A stretch of DNA of 64,000 bases from NCBI GenBank assembly GCA_009838915.1, contig VXQT01000011.1:62001-126000 (forward strand), read 5' to 3'. Of the stretch, positions 15,051 through 23,447 are shown one piece after another. Each line of letters starts with the position of its first letter. The first letter of the stretch is position 1. A model generated the notes under the pieces. That model did no database searches, had not been told where the DNA came from, and saw nothing but the letters and a program-made list of their open reading frames with translations. The translations under genes were made by a program, and so were the position numbers. Source of the stretch: Chloroflexota bacterium. GTDB lineage: Bacteria; Chloroflexota; Dehalococcoidia; Bin125.

Positions 15051-16763
15051 ATGGTCTTTGTCGAGACGATTTTGCCGTTTATCGGCATCCTGCTGGGCCT
15101 GGTCATCCTGCATGAACTCGGACACTTCGCCGCCGCCAAGCTGGCCGGCGTTCGGGTCGAAGAGTTCGGCGTCGGCCTGCCGCCGCGAATCGGCAAGGGC
15201 TGGCAGTTCGGCGAGACGCTCTACTCCTTCAACTGGCTGCCGATCGGCGGGTTCGTCCGGCTGACCGGAGAAGAGGCCTCGGGCCTGCTGATCACCGCCG
15301 TCGATCCCGACTCACGGATGACAAAGCACTTCGTGCCGGGCGACCGCATCCTCCAGGTCAACGGCAAGCGCGTCGTCACGCCTGACCAGTTCATCGAGCG
15401 CATGTTGGCCACGATGGGCGAAGAGAAGCGGGTGATCTCCTTCGACCACACCGAAGCGGACGGCCGCAAGACCAGTTGGTCGCTGACCCTGACGTTTGAG
15501 GAACAACCGGACGACGATCGTCCGCGGCCGCGCAGCTACCGCACGACGCCCGAGAGCCGTTCGCAGTTCATGAATGACAAGGGCGAAGCCGAGATCAGCG
15601 GGCTGACGGTGGGCATCGATCCGCGATCACTGGGCGCCAAGTCGCGGCTCACCCGGATCGGCATACTCGGGGCGGGCGCGGCGGTCAATGCCATCCTGCC
15701 GTTGTTCCTGTTCGCGCTGGGGGCGCTGATTCCGGACAATGTTTCGGCCGGACCGGCGGTGATCACAAGTACCGTCGAACACGCCCCTGCGCACCAGGCG
15801 GGACTGAGAGCCGGCGACCGGATCGTCGCGGTCGACGGTCATGAGATTCGCAACTCGCTGGACTTGCAGCGCGCGATTCAACTCAACCTGGGCGAAGACC
15901 TGCTGTTCACGATCGAGCGTCCTCGGACCGACGCGCTCGCCAGCGGAGGCGCTGCGGAGCCGTCGGAGCGCTTCGAGGCCGTCGTACACGCCCGGCTTGC
16001 GCCGCAGCCGCTTGTGCATGTGGTCCGGGAAGGCGACTCAGTGCACGACATCGCCGAGCGGCTTGGCGTCTCGGCGGCGGCCGTGATCGGCGGTTGGGGA
16101 ATCGAGACCGAGGAACTGAACGAAGGCCTGGAGCTGGAGTTTCCCGGCGGCGTGACCTACGTGACCGAGGATGACGACACGATGCTGAGCATCGCTATCG
16201 AGGAGTCGGTGCGCATGGCATCGGTGTACGCCGCGCTGGGCATCGATCCGGTTTACCCACCGCCGGGGACTCGGGTGGAGGTGCGGCAGGGCGCAACAGG
16301 GATCTCCGTCGCCAACGCGTCGCGGTTGGTCGAACGCCGCAGTCCATCGCTGGGCGAGTCGATCTCCGCCGGCTGGACCCAGACTCGCGACACGTTCATC
16401 CTCGTCCGCAACCGGATCCGCTCCTGGATTGCCGGCGGCGAGCCGATCGAGCTCTCCGGACCGGTGGGGATCGCCCGCGTGACCGGCGAAGTCGTCGACC
16501 GCGCCGGCTGGACGCGGCTGATCGAGCTGGCCGCGCTGATCTCGCTTAACCTGGCGATCATCAACATCCTGCCCTTGCCAATGCTCGACGGCGGTCGAAT
16601 CATGTTCGTGCTGATCGAGATCGCGCGCCGGGGCAAGAAGATCAGTCCCGAGCGCGAGGGCCTGGTCCACATGGCGGGCTTCGCCGCGCTGCTGGTGTTC
16701 ATTGTGGTGATCAGTTACTTCGACATCATCAAAGCGATCTCGGGCGATCCGGTGATTCCGTAG
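15051..16763 (+). CDS. rseP: Site-2 intramembrane zinc protease RseP with embedded LysM-like modules
   Basis: A 570-residue S2P-family protease. The first helix carries HELGH (H21, E22, H25) and the last catalytic helix LPLPMLDGG (about residue 510) gives the third zinc ligand. PDZ domains lie at about residues 90-170 and 235-300, the second with HQAGLRAGDRIVAVDG. Unusually, residues about 323-365 read as a LysM domain (REGDSVHDIAERLGVS ... GLELEFP) and 368-410 as a degenerate second one, before the final membrane segments. RseP normally cleaves anti-sigma factors or signal peptides; a glycan-binding insert would be an added sensor. It may have its own leaderless promoter. Confidence 0.92.
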   Translation: MVFVETILPFIGILLGLVILHELGHFAAAKLAGVRVEEFGVGLPPRIGKGWQFGETLYSFNWLPIGGFVRLTGEEASGLLITAVDPDSRMTKHFVPGDRILQVNGKRVVTPDQFIERMLATMGEEKRVISFDHTEADGRKTSWSLTLTFEEQPDDDRPRPRSYRTTPESRSQFMNDKGEAEISGLTVGIDPRSLGAKSRLTRIGILGAGAAVNAILPLFLFALGALIPDNVSAGPAVITSTVEHAPAHQAGLRAGDRIVAVDGHEIRNSLDLQRAIQLNLGEDLLFTIERPRTDALASGGAAEPSERFEAVVHARLAPQPLVHVVREGDSVHDIAERLGVSAAAVIGGWGIETEELNEGLELEFPGGVTYVTEDDDTMLSIAIEESVRMASVYAALGIDPVYPPPGTRVEVRQGATGISVANASRLVERRSPSLGESISAGWTQTRDTFILVRNRIRSWIAGGEPIELSGPVGIARVTGEVVDRAGWTRLIELAALISLNLAIINILPLPMLDGGRIMFVLIEIARRGKKISPEREGLVHMAGFAALLVFIVVISYFDIIKAISGDPVIP

Positions 16764-16795
16764 CCGAACTCCTCGTCATTCCCGCGTCCCTTCCT

Positions 16796-16949
16796 CGTCA
16801 TTCCCGCGCAGGCGGGAATCCATGCAGGATGAGCGTAGTTCCAACACCGACGTCTGCTTTCTCTTGACAGGGGTTGTCGGCGTGAACGACGTGTCTTTGC
16901 TCCTTTCGACTGTCGTACTGGATGGATTCCCGCCTGCGCGGGAATGACG
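16796..16949. repeat. 154-bp element with 32-bp terminal inverted repeats (MITE-like)
   Basis: The arms 16796-16827 and 16918-16949 are inverted copies matching at 31 of 32 positions; each arm contains its own palindrome CCCGC-gcag-GCGGG. The 90 bp between them have no open frame of note and lower GC. A partial direct copy (CTCGTCATTCCCGCG) also occurs at 16771-16785. No clear target-site duplication was found. It occupies the gap between rseP and the amidohydrolase. Confidence 0.75.
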
Positions 16950-17012
16950 GATTGGTGCGGGAGTGATGGCTCGTCCGTGGAGTCGACGCCGACGCTGCAC
17001 TGTCGCCGCCGT

Positions 17013-17018
17013 TACAAT
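17013..17018 (+). promoter_or_regulatory. Putative -10 box of the amidohydrolase gene
   Basis: TACAAT matches five of six bases of the -10 consensus, 38 nt before the ATG at 17056. No convincing -35 box was found. A GAAGGAG ribosome binding site lies between it and the start codon. Confidence 0.4.
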
Positions 17019-17055
17019 GTCCGCAATCCGAACCCTCCCAATCGAAGGAGTCCAC

Positions 17056-18255
17056 ATGGCGTTCCAGACATTCATCGACGCCGACACCCACATCACCGAA
17101 CCTGCCGATCTCTGGACGTCCCGCGTCGCCTCCAAGTGGGGCGACCGGGTGTTGCACGTCAAGCAGGACGACAAGGGCACCAACGCCTGGTTTGTCGGCG
17201 ACGACAAGGTCGCCAACGCGCCATCGGGCGTGTTCGCCGGCTGGAAGGGCAAGTTCCCCAGCTCACCGCCGACCTACGAGGAGGCACACCCCGCCTCGTT
17301 CGACGTGCACGAGCGGCTCAAGCTGATGGACGAAACCGGCGTCTACGCACAGGTGCTCTATCCCAACGTGGCCGGCTTCGCCTCGCAGCGCTTCCTCTCG
17401 CTGGGCGACCCCGAGCTGATGCTCGAATGCGTGCGCGCCTGGAACGACTTTCAGATCGACTGGATATCGGTCGCGCCGGAGCGCTTCGTGGCCAACATAT
17501 CGATCCCGTTCTGGGACATCGAGGCGTCGGTCAAGGAGATTGAGCGCGTCGCGCCCAAGGGCATGCGCGGGATTCTCTTCACCGGCGACCCGCAGTCGCA
17601 CGGCCAGCCGTTCCTCGGCGACCGGCACTGGGATCCGCTCTGGAATATCGCCACCGACACCGGCCTGCCGATCTCGTTCCACATCGGCTCGGGCGATTTC
17701 ACCGACGGCTTCACGCCCGACCGCCTCGCGGTCGACGGTCCCGAGGTGACCTACGCGCGCACATCGACGGTGCTGTTCATGGCCAACGGTCTGCAGATGA
17801 CCGACCTGCTGCTCTGCGGCGTGCTGCCGCGCTTCCCCGAGCTCAAATTCATCTCGGTCGAGTCGGGCATCGGCTGGGTGCCGTTCTGCCTCGAAAGCTG
17901 CGACTACCACTTCCTCGCGGCCGACATCCGCAAGGCGCGGCCCGAGTTCGAGATGATGCCCTCGGACTACTTCCGCCGCCAGGTCTACGCCTGCTACTGG
18001 TTCGAGAAGATCGCGCCGCAGAAGCTGATCGAAGACATCGGCGCGGACAACATCCTGTTCGAGACCGACTTCCCGCACCCGACCTGCCTCTACGGCAACG
18101 TGCAGGAGACGATCGAGGCGGGACTCTCCGGTCAGCCCGAAGATGTGCAGCGCAAGATTCTCTGGGAGAACTCAGCGAAGCTCTACAACATCGACATTCC
18201 CGAGGTCATGCCCGCCGGTCTCGCGGCGGCGGCCGCCGCGGGTGGCGGAGGTTAG
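17056..18255 (+). CDS. Amidohydrolase-family protein (amidohydrolase 2 type)
   Basis: A 399-residue TIM-barrel metal-dependent hydrolase or decarboxylase of the ACMSD-like amidohydrolase group. The N-terminal metal motif appears as DADTHITEP, a His follows in PISFHIGSG and the final Asp/His segment is FETDFPHPT. The ATG at 17056 follows GAAGGAG with good spacing. The C-terminus ends in an Ala/Gly-rich run. The substrate cannot be deduced; related proteins act on aromatic carboxylates or cyclic amides. The neighbouring SDR downstream is separated by two repeat copies. Confidence 0.85.
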   Translation: MAFQTFIDADTHITEPADLWTSRVASKWGDRVLHVKQDDKGTNAWFVGDDKVANAPSGVFAGWKGKFPSSPPTYEEAHPASFDVHERLKLMDETGVYAQVLYPNVAGFASQRFLSLGDPELMLECVRAWNDFQIDWISVAPERFVANISIPFWDIEASVKEIERVAPKGMRGILFTGDPQSHGQPFLGDRHWDPLWNIATDTGLPISFHIGSGDFTDGFTPDRLAVDGPEVTYARTSTVLFMANGLQMTDLLLCGVLPRFPELKFISVESGIGWVPFCLESCDYHFLAADIRKARPEFEMMPSDYFRRQVYACYWFEKIAPQKLIEDIGADNILFETDFPHPTCLYGNVQETIEAGLSGQPEDVQRKILWENSAKLYNIDIPEVMPAGLAAAAAAGGGG

Positions 18256-18269
18256 GACACAACCTGGTT

Positions 18270-18378
18270 CTCTCCCCCCGCTCTGCGGGGGGAGATGTCC
18301 CGTAGGGACAGAGGGGGGCACTCCACACGGATGCCCCCCTCTGCCTTCGGCATCTCCCCCCGCTTCGCGGGGGGAGAG
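18270..18378. repeat. Two head-to-head copies of the double-hairpin repeat
   Basis: Copy 2 (18270-18318) has stems CCCCCCGC-tct-GCGGGGGG and TGTCCC-gta-GGGACA. Copy 3 (18333-18378) is in the opposite orientation, with TGCC-ttc-GGCA and CCCCCCGC-ttc-GCGGGGGG. They are separated by about 14 bp and could fold together into one long hairpin between the amidohydrolase and the SDR gene. Confidence 0.9.
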
Positions 18379-18401
18379 TTGATTAAGGGGAGACTCGACC
18401 T

Positions 18402-19163
18402 ATGGACATCGAAGGCAAGGTTGCGGTGGTCACGGGATCGTCGTCGGGGGTTGGGGAGGCGACCGCGAAACTGCTGGCGTCGCTGGGCGCGTCGGTCGTC
18501 GTCAACTACTTCCGCGGCGCCGAAGCCGGTCAGCGAGTCATCGATGAGATCCAGGCGGACGGCGGCTCCGCCATCGCCGTCCAGGCCGACACGCGTTCCG
18601 ACACCGATTGCCGCAGATTGATTCAGGCCGCAGTCGAAGAGTTCGGCCACCTGGAGATTCTCGTCAACAACGCCGGCATGACGCACTTCATCGCGCACGA
18701 CGACCTCGAGTCGGTGACCGACGAGGTCTGGGACGACATCATCGGCGCGAACCTGCGCGGAGTGTTCAACTGCACCCGAGCAGCCGCGCCGCACATGAAG
18801 GCGGCGGGCGGGGGCGCGGTCGTCAATGTCTCAAGCGTCGCCGGCGCGGGCGGCGGCGGCTCCTGCATCCCCTACGCGGCCAGCAAGGCCGGAGTCAACG
18901 TGATCACCAAGTCGCTCGCCCGCGTGCTTGGTCCCGAAATCCGGATCAACACGATCGCGCCCGGCTTTATCGAGGGCCGCTGGCTGCGAGGCGGCCTCGG
19001 CGAGGACACCTACGAGGCGGGCCGCAAGCGACTCGGCGAAACCGCCCCGCTCCGTGGCGTCGCCACCCCCGAGTCCTGCGCCGACGCCATCGTGGCGCTG
19101 ATTGAGCGCAACGTCTTCGTGACTGGCCAGACGATCACGGTCGACGGCGGCGCGACGTTGTAG
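18402..19163 (+). CDS. Short-chain dehydrogenase/reductase (FabG-like)
   Basis: A 253-residue classical SDR. The dinucleotide-binding motif TGSSSGVG is at the N-terminus, NNAG follows, and the catalytic Ser and YAASK tetrad lie at about residues 142-162. The C-terminal segment TGQTITVDGGATL is typical of FabG-type 3-oxoacyl-ACP or alcohol reductases. The ATG lies about 12 nt after AAGGGGAGA. The physiological substrate is not identifiable from sequence. Confidence 0.9.
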   Translation: MDIEGKVAVVTGSSSGVGEATAKLLASLGASVVVNYFRGAEAGQRVIDEIQADGGSAIAVQADTRSDTDCRRLIQAAVEEFGHLEILVNNAGMTHFIAHDDLESVTDEVWDDIIGANLRGVFNCTRAAAPHMKAAGGGAVVNVSSVAGAGGGGSCIPYAASKAGVNVITKSLARVLGPEIRINTIAPGFIEGRWLRGGLGEDTYEAGRKRLGETAPLRGVATPESCADAIVALIERNVFVTGQTITVDGGATL

Positions 19164-19176
19164 ACGTAGTCCCGGT

Positions 19177-19225
19177 GCCCCCCTCTGCCTTCGGCATCTC
19201 CCCCCGCCTGTGGGCGGGGGGAGAG
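19177..19225. repeat. Double-hairpin repeat, copy 4
   Basis: This copy lies between the convergent SDR and P450 genes. The long stem is extended to CCCCCCGCC-tgtg-GGCGGGGGG, so both arms changed together relative to other copies. The second stem is TGCC-ttc-GGCA. Confidence 0.88.
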
Positions 19226-19258
19226 TATGGCCTGGCATGCGGCGACGAGCTGCAGCAG

Positions 19259-20533
19259 CTACTCCCGCACGGCGTAGGACACCGGGAGGCGCTTGATTCC
19301 TCCGATGAGGCCGGAGGAGAGGCGCTCGGTGTCTCCGTTCATCTGGAAGTGGTCCAGCTTCTGGATTAGATGGCGGAAGATACTGCGCATCTCCAACCTT
19401 GCCAGGTTGGCGCCGAGGCAAAAGTGTTCTCCGAAGCCTCCGAAGGCGAGGTGATCGTTGGGCGATCGCTGGATGTCGAACGCGTCGGGGTTGTCGAAGA
19501 TGTCCTCGTCTCGGTTGGCCGACGGATACCACATGGCGAGCGTCTCGCCCTCCCGGATCGGCACTCCCCGAATCTCGGTGTCCTGCGTCACCGTGCGAGC
19601 GAAGTGGACGACCGGCGAGGTCCAGCGCAGCATCTCCTCGACAGCGCTGTCGAGCAGCTCCGGCTGACTCCTGAGCAGCTCGAACTGGTCGGGATGCTCG
19701 ATTAGCGCCTGCATGCCGCCCGAGGTGGCGTTTCGCGTCGTCTCGTTGCCGGCCAAGATCAGCAGGATTGCGTAAGAAAGGATCTCGTGCTCGGGCAGCG
19801 GCTCGCCGTCGATCTCGGCCTGGACCAGCGTGGTCATCACGCTCTCGTCCGGCTCGCGGCGTTTGCGCTCGATGTGCGCCATGAAGTAGCCCTGCAGGCC
19901 GCGCATCCCCGATTGCCAGGTCTCGCGACGGCTGCGGCCCTGCTGGTACTCGGGGTCCTCCGAGCCGATGAACTCGTTCGTCCAGAGGAAGATGTCCTCC
20001 CAGGAATCGCGATCGACGGCCAGGATCTCGCAGATAGCGGCCATCGGCATCTTGGCCGCGACATCGCGGACGAAGTCCATCTCTCGCCGATCGGTGAGTT
20101 GACTGACCAGGTGGGCGGCTGCCTCGTCGATCACGTCCTCGGCGATCTCGTCCACCCGATCCTCGAGCAGTCGCATGCCGCGCGGGGAGAAGCGGCGGCT
20201 GGTGGCGTTGCGGTACTTGCCGTGCTCGGGCGGGTCCATGTTGATCAGGTTGGGCACGGTCAAGCTCGGGTCGTTCGCGCCGCCGTCGCCCGAGCCGGCG
20301 GAACGGATCACCAGCCGCTGGCTGCTGATGAACGTCTCCGGGTCGCGGGAGATCTGTTGGATGTCGTCGTACTTCGTGATCGCCCAGAACGGCGTCACGC
20401 CCGGTTGGTCGTACCAGTAGACCGGCGCCTCGCGGCGCAGCAGCTTCCAGTCGTCCCAGGGATACCCGCGTTCGGCGTATCGCTCAGGCGTGACGAGGTC
20501 GACCTGATCCAATCCGCTGGTCATCGTCGTCAT
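19259..20533 (-). CDS. Cytochrome P450
   Basis: A 424-residue bacterial class P450. The heme-ligand loop FGGFGEHFCLGANLARLE places the cysteinate at C372; the I-helix oxygen-activation motif is AGNETTRN and the K-helix ExxR appears in VEEMLRW with the downstream R. It needs a separate ferredoxin and reductase, neither of which is nearby. A GGAGG ribosome binding site precedes the ATG at 20533. It is divergent from the CocE-type hydrolase. The family includes terpene, steroid and cholesterol-type hydroxylases; the substrate is unknown. Confidence 0.95.
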   Translation of the reverse strand: MTTMTSGLDQVDLVTPERYAERGYPWDDWKLLRREAPVYWYDQPGVTPFWAITKYDDIQQISRDPETFISSQRLVIRSAGSGDGGANDPSLTVPNLINMDPPEHGKYRNATSRRFSPRGMRLLEDRVDEIAEDVIDEAAAHLVSQLTDRREMDFVRDVAAKMPMAAICEILAVDRDSWEDIFLWTNEFIGSEDPEYQQGRSRRETWQSGMRGLQGYFMAHIERKRREPDESVMTTLVQAEIDGEPLPEHEILSYAILLILAGNETTRNATSGGMQALIEHPDQFELLRSQPELLDSAVEEMLRWTSPVVHFARTVTQDTEIRGVPIREGETLAMWYPSANRDEDIFDNPDAFDIQRSPNDHLAFGGFGEHFCLGANLARLEMRSIFRHLIQKLDHFQMNGDTERLSSGLIGGIKRLPVSYAVRE

Positions 20534-20629
20534 GAGGGCTGCCTCCGTTCACCGGTCCGGGCATCGGTATCCTCAGTTCGAGCCTATCAATCAGAGCGGG
20601 CGCAGTGGCGTTCCGCCGCGAGGACACGC

Positions 20630-22522
20630 ATGACCAACAAGCGATCACTGCTCGGCGTCTACGAGGGGTACACGGATGAGGTGGCGAACGGATACGAGCG
20701 CGAATCGCGCTACCTGGAGATGCAGGACGGCTGCCGGATCGCCATCGACGTGCTGCATCCTGCGCTCGACGGCCGCCGGATCGACGCTCCGTCGCCGACC
20801 GTGCTGCACTGCACGCCCTACCGCCGCTCGTTCATCCTGACCGGCGAAGGCACGTCGGCTGCGCGATACCAGCAGGAGCTGCGTGCGATGGAGCCGGGCG
20901 AGCTGGTCACCCAGTACGAGGAGCGACCGATCGCGCGCGACCTGATCCACCACGGCTATCGCTTCGTCTCGCTCGACTTGCGCGGCACCGGCGCCTCGTT
21001 CGGCGAGCTGTACAACGACTCCTGGCTGGCAGGCCACGACATCGCCGAGGTGATCGACTGGATCTGTGCGCAGGACTGGTCGACGGGCCGCGTCGGCATG
21101 GTCGGAATCTCGTACGAGGGGATGATCCAGTTCTTCACGGCGGCGCACCAGCCCGAGGGGCTCAAGTGCATCGCGCCGCAGTACCCGGGGCTGCCGCAGT
21201 GTTATGTCGACGGCGGCCTGGCGATCAGCAGCTTCGCGCGCGTCTGGGAACAGCTGCACAAGGGCCTCTCCGAACACGAACCGTCCGCGCCCGTGGACGG
21301 CTCCGACGGCGAGACCTTGCAGCGGGACGCGATGGACTCGCACTCGCCCGACGGGTACCGCTGGGTCGAGGTCTTCTCTGACATGGATCCCCGCGATGTC
21401 ACGCGGATGTCCTCGTACGACGGCATCATGCGTCGCAAACCGCGACCCGACATCGGACTCGGCGAGGTCGCCAGCGGCTGGTTCGACTCGACCGACCTGA
21501 TCAACGAGAGCGGCGTGCCCACCTACCTCGTGACCGGCTGGTGGGACCTGACGTTCCCCGGCTACCTGATCGACGCGTTCAACCGACTCGACGTGCCGAA
21601 GAAGCTGATCGTGGGCCCGTGGAATCACGGACAGGGCGGTGACCCCGAGCTGTTGCGCTGGTTCGACTACTGGCTCAGGGACGTCGACAACGGCGTGATG
21701 GACGATCCGCAGGTCCACTACGGCGCGAGCGAGCCGTCGGGCGCGACGCTGTGGAAGTCGGCCCCGCGCCTGCCGCTGCCCGAAGCACGAAGTCGGTCGC
21801 ACTGGCTCAGCGCGAACGGAGCGCTCTCGCTCTCGCGCCCCGCCTCTGAGGCGCACCTGACCTACGAGGTGAACCACGACGTGAGCCTGGGCACGTTGAG
21901 TCGGCACAGCTACTACAGCCAGGACCTGTACATCAACACGGTCGATCTCAACGCGCGGGCCGAGGGCTGCCTCAGCTTCACCAGCGATCCGCTGACGGAG
22001 GACACTGAGATCACCGGCTGGCCGTCGGTGCAGCTCGAAGTCTCGACCAGCTCAGACCGCGGGGCGGTCGTGGTGACGCTGGAGCAGATCACCGAGGACG
22101 GCTCGGCAGCCTATCTCTCCGAGGGCTTCCTCAACTTCGCGCACCGACTCGTCGGCGACGATCCCGGCGGTCACGAGGGTCCGGTCTGGCATAGCTGGAG
22201 CAAGGCCGATCTCGCGGCGGTCAATCCGGGCGAGCCGATGGACGTCCAGGTCGAAATGTATCCCGTCTCCGCCATCGTGCGGGCCGGCGACCGCATCCGC
22301 CTGACCGTCGCCGCCGCCGACGCCGACAACCTGGTCGTGCCTACGCAGGGCGACGAGGCGACGCTGACCGTCACCATCGGCGGCGAGCGCACGTCGCGGC
22401 TGATCCTGCCAACCGTGAACCAGTCGGTGATCCCGACCGCCAAAGTCGTCGAGGGAGGCTTCGACGGAGAATCCGGAGGCTTCGCCTTCCGGAGGCCGGT
22501 GGACGCGCCGATGTTGCGATAG
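20630..22522 (+). CDS. CocE/NonD-family hydrolase (X-Pro dipeptidyl-peptidase-like)
   Basis: A 630-residue serine hydrolase. The N-terminal alpha/beta-hydrolase part has the nucleophile in VGISYEGM (Ser161) and the RGTGAS oxyanion-side segment; the later Asp and His (GPWNHG) complete a triad. The C-terminal third is the jelly-roll X-Pro dipeptidyl-peptidase C-terminal domain (about residues 400-620). Members cleave esters or acyl-proline bonds, for example cocaine esterase and glutaryl acylases. The ATG at 20630 follows GAGGA. No signal peptide is evident. Confidence 0.88.
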   Translation: MTNKRSLLGVYEGYTDEVANGYERESRYLEMQDGCRIAIDVLHPALDGRRIDAPSPTVLHCTPYRRSFILTGEGTSAARYQQELRAMEPGELVTQYEERPIARDLIHHGYRFVSLDLRGTGASFGELYNDSWLAGHDIAEVIDWICAQDWSTGRVGMVGISYEGMIQFFTAAHQPEGLKCIAPQYPGLPQCYVDGGLAISSFARVWEQLHKGLSEHEPSAPVDGSDGETLQRDAMDSHSPDGYRWVEVFSDMDPRDVTRMSSYDGIMRRKPRPDIGLGEVASGWFDSTDLINESGVPTYLVTGWWDLTFPGYLIDAFNRLDVPKKLIVGPWNHGQGGDPELLRWFDYWLRDVDNGVMDDPQVHYGASEPSGATLWKSAPRLPLPEARSRSHWLSANGALSLSRPASEAHLTYEVNHDVSLGTLSRHSYYSQDLYINTVDLNARAEGCLSFTSDPLTEDTEITGWPSVQLEVSTSSDRGAVVVTLEQITEDGSAAYLSEGFLNFAHRLVGDDPGGHEGPVWHSWSKADLAAVNPGEPMDVQVEMYPVSAIVRAGDRIRLTVAAADADNLVVPTQGDEATLTVTIGGERTSRLILPTVNQSVIPTAKVVEGGFDGESGGFAFRRPVDAPMLR

Positions 22523-22535
22523 GAGCGGGAGCCGT

Positions 22536-23297
22536 CTACTCGCCTCTGAACGCCGGAGGGCGGCGCTCGAAGAGGGCTCGGATGCCTTCTTTGGCGTCGT
22601 TGGAGTTCCTGGCGGCGGCGACGAGTTCGTCGACGTCCTCGTGGGGGATGTGATCGCGGAAGTCCATCTCGCGGACGATCAGCGCCTTCATCGCCCTGAG
22701 GCTGAGCGGGGCGTTCCTGCTCAATCGGTCGATCACCGCTTCTGCCGCCTCTTCGAGTTCTTCGGCGTTGGCGACGCGGGCGATCACGCCCCATTCGTGC
22801 ATCCGCCAGGCGGGAATGCGGTCGCCGAGCAACAGGATCTCCTTGGTCGCCACCGGTCCGGCGACTTCGAGCAGCTTCTTGGCCAGGAACCACGAGGGGG
22901 CGAGGCCGATCTGGGCCAGCGACATGCCGAACCTGGCCTCGACGTCGGCGACGACGAAGTCGCAGTGCAGCGCCAGCTCGTTGCCGCCCGCGATCGCGTC
23001 GCCCTGGACGACGGCGACGACCGGCAGCGGCCAATGCTGAATCGCGTCCAGCATCTGCTCGATCGAGACCTCGCCGCCGGGCAGGCCTTCTTCGCGTTCG
23101 CGCAGATCGAGTCCGGCGCAGAAGACGGGACCGTTGGCTCGGATGACGGCGACGCGCTCGTCTGCCGACGGCTCTCCGTCGAATGCAGCGTGCAACCCGG
23201 ACAGCATCTCGGAGCTGAGCGCGTTGCGCTTCTCGGGTCGGTTGAGGGTGACGGTACGGATTGCGCCGTCGACTTCTACTTCGATGATTTCGCTCAT
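22536..23297 (-). CDS. Enoyl-CoA hydratase/isomerase family protein
   Basis: A 253-residue crotonase-fold protein. The CoA-binding and oxyanion-hole segments FCAGLDLRE and AIAGGNELALHCD are clear. The first catalytic Glu is in GGNEL, but the second position, usually Glu in FGxPE, is occupied by SLAQIG, so classical hydratase chemistry is doubtful and isomerase or hydrolase activity is possible. The ATG at 23297 was chosen because GAGGAA lies 6 nt upstream. It neighbours an acyl-CoA dehydrogenase on the same strand. Confidence 0.88.
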   Translation of the reverse strand: MSEIIEVEVDGAIRTVTLNRPEKRNALSSEMLSGLHAAFDGEPSADERVAVIRANGPVFCAGLDLREREEGLPGGEVSIEQMLDAIQHWPLPVVAVVQGDAIAGGNELALHCDFVVADVEARFGMSLAQIGLAPSWFLAKKLLEVAGPVATKEILLLGDRIPAWRMHEWGVIARVANAEELEEAAEAVIDRLSRNAPLSLRAMKALIVREMDFRDHIPHEDVDELVAAARNSNDAKEGIRALFERRPPAFRGE

Positions 23298-23369
23298 GTG
23301 ATGTTCCTCTTCGTTGCTCTGCAACCGCCATTGCCGGCGTAGCGCGACTCCGTTCGATGTTACGGTGCG

Positions 23370-23414
23370 CCCCCCTCTGCCTTCGGCATCTCCCCCCGCG
23401 TCGCGGGGGGAGAG
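23370..23414. repeat. Double-hairpin repeat, copy 5
   Basis: Sits between the enoyl-CoA hydratase and acyl-CoA dehydrogenase genes. Stems are TGCC-ttc-GGCA and CCCCCCGC-gtc-GCGGGGGG. A partial extra arm (GGCGGGGGGAGATGG) follows at about 23428-23441. Confidence 0.88.
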
Positions 23415-23447
23415 AGTAATGTGAAGCGGCGGGGGGAGATGGGAACG

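Noticed and set aside
18270..18378. Repeat block considered as a CRISPR array
   Set aside because: Only two inverted copies with no regular spacers, and no cas genes in the window.
19787..20629. Long N-terminal extension of the CocE-type hydrolase
   Set aside because: It is antisense to the cytochrome P450; a GAGGA site and homology start at 20630.
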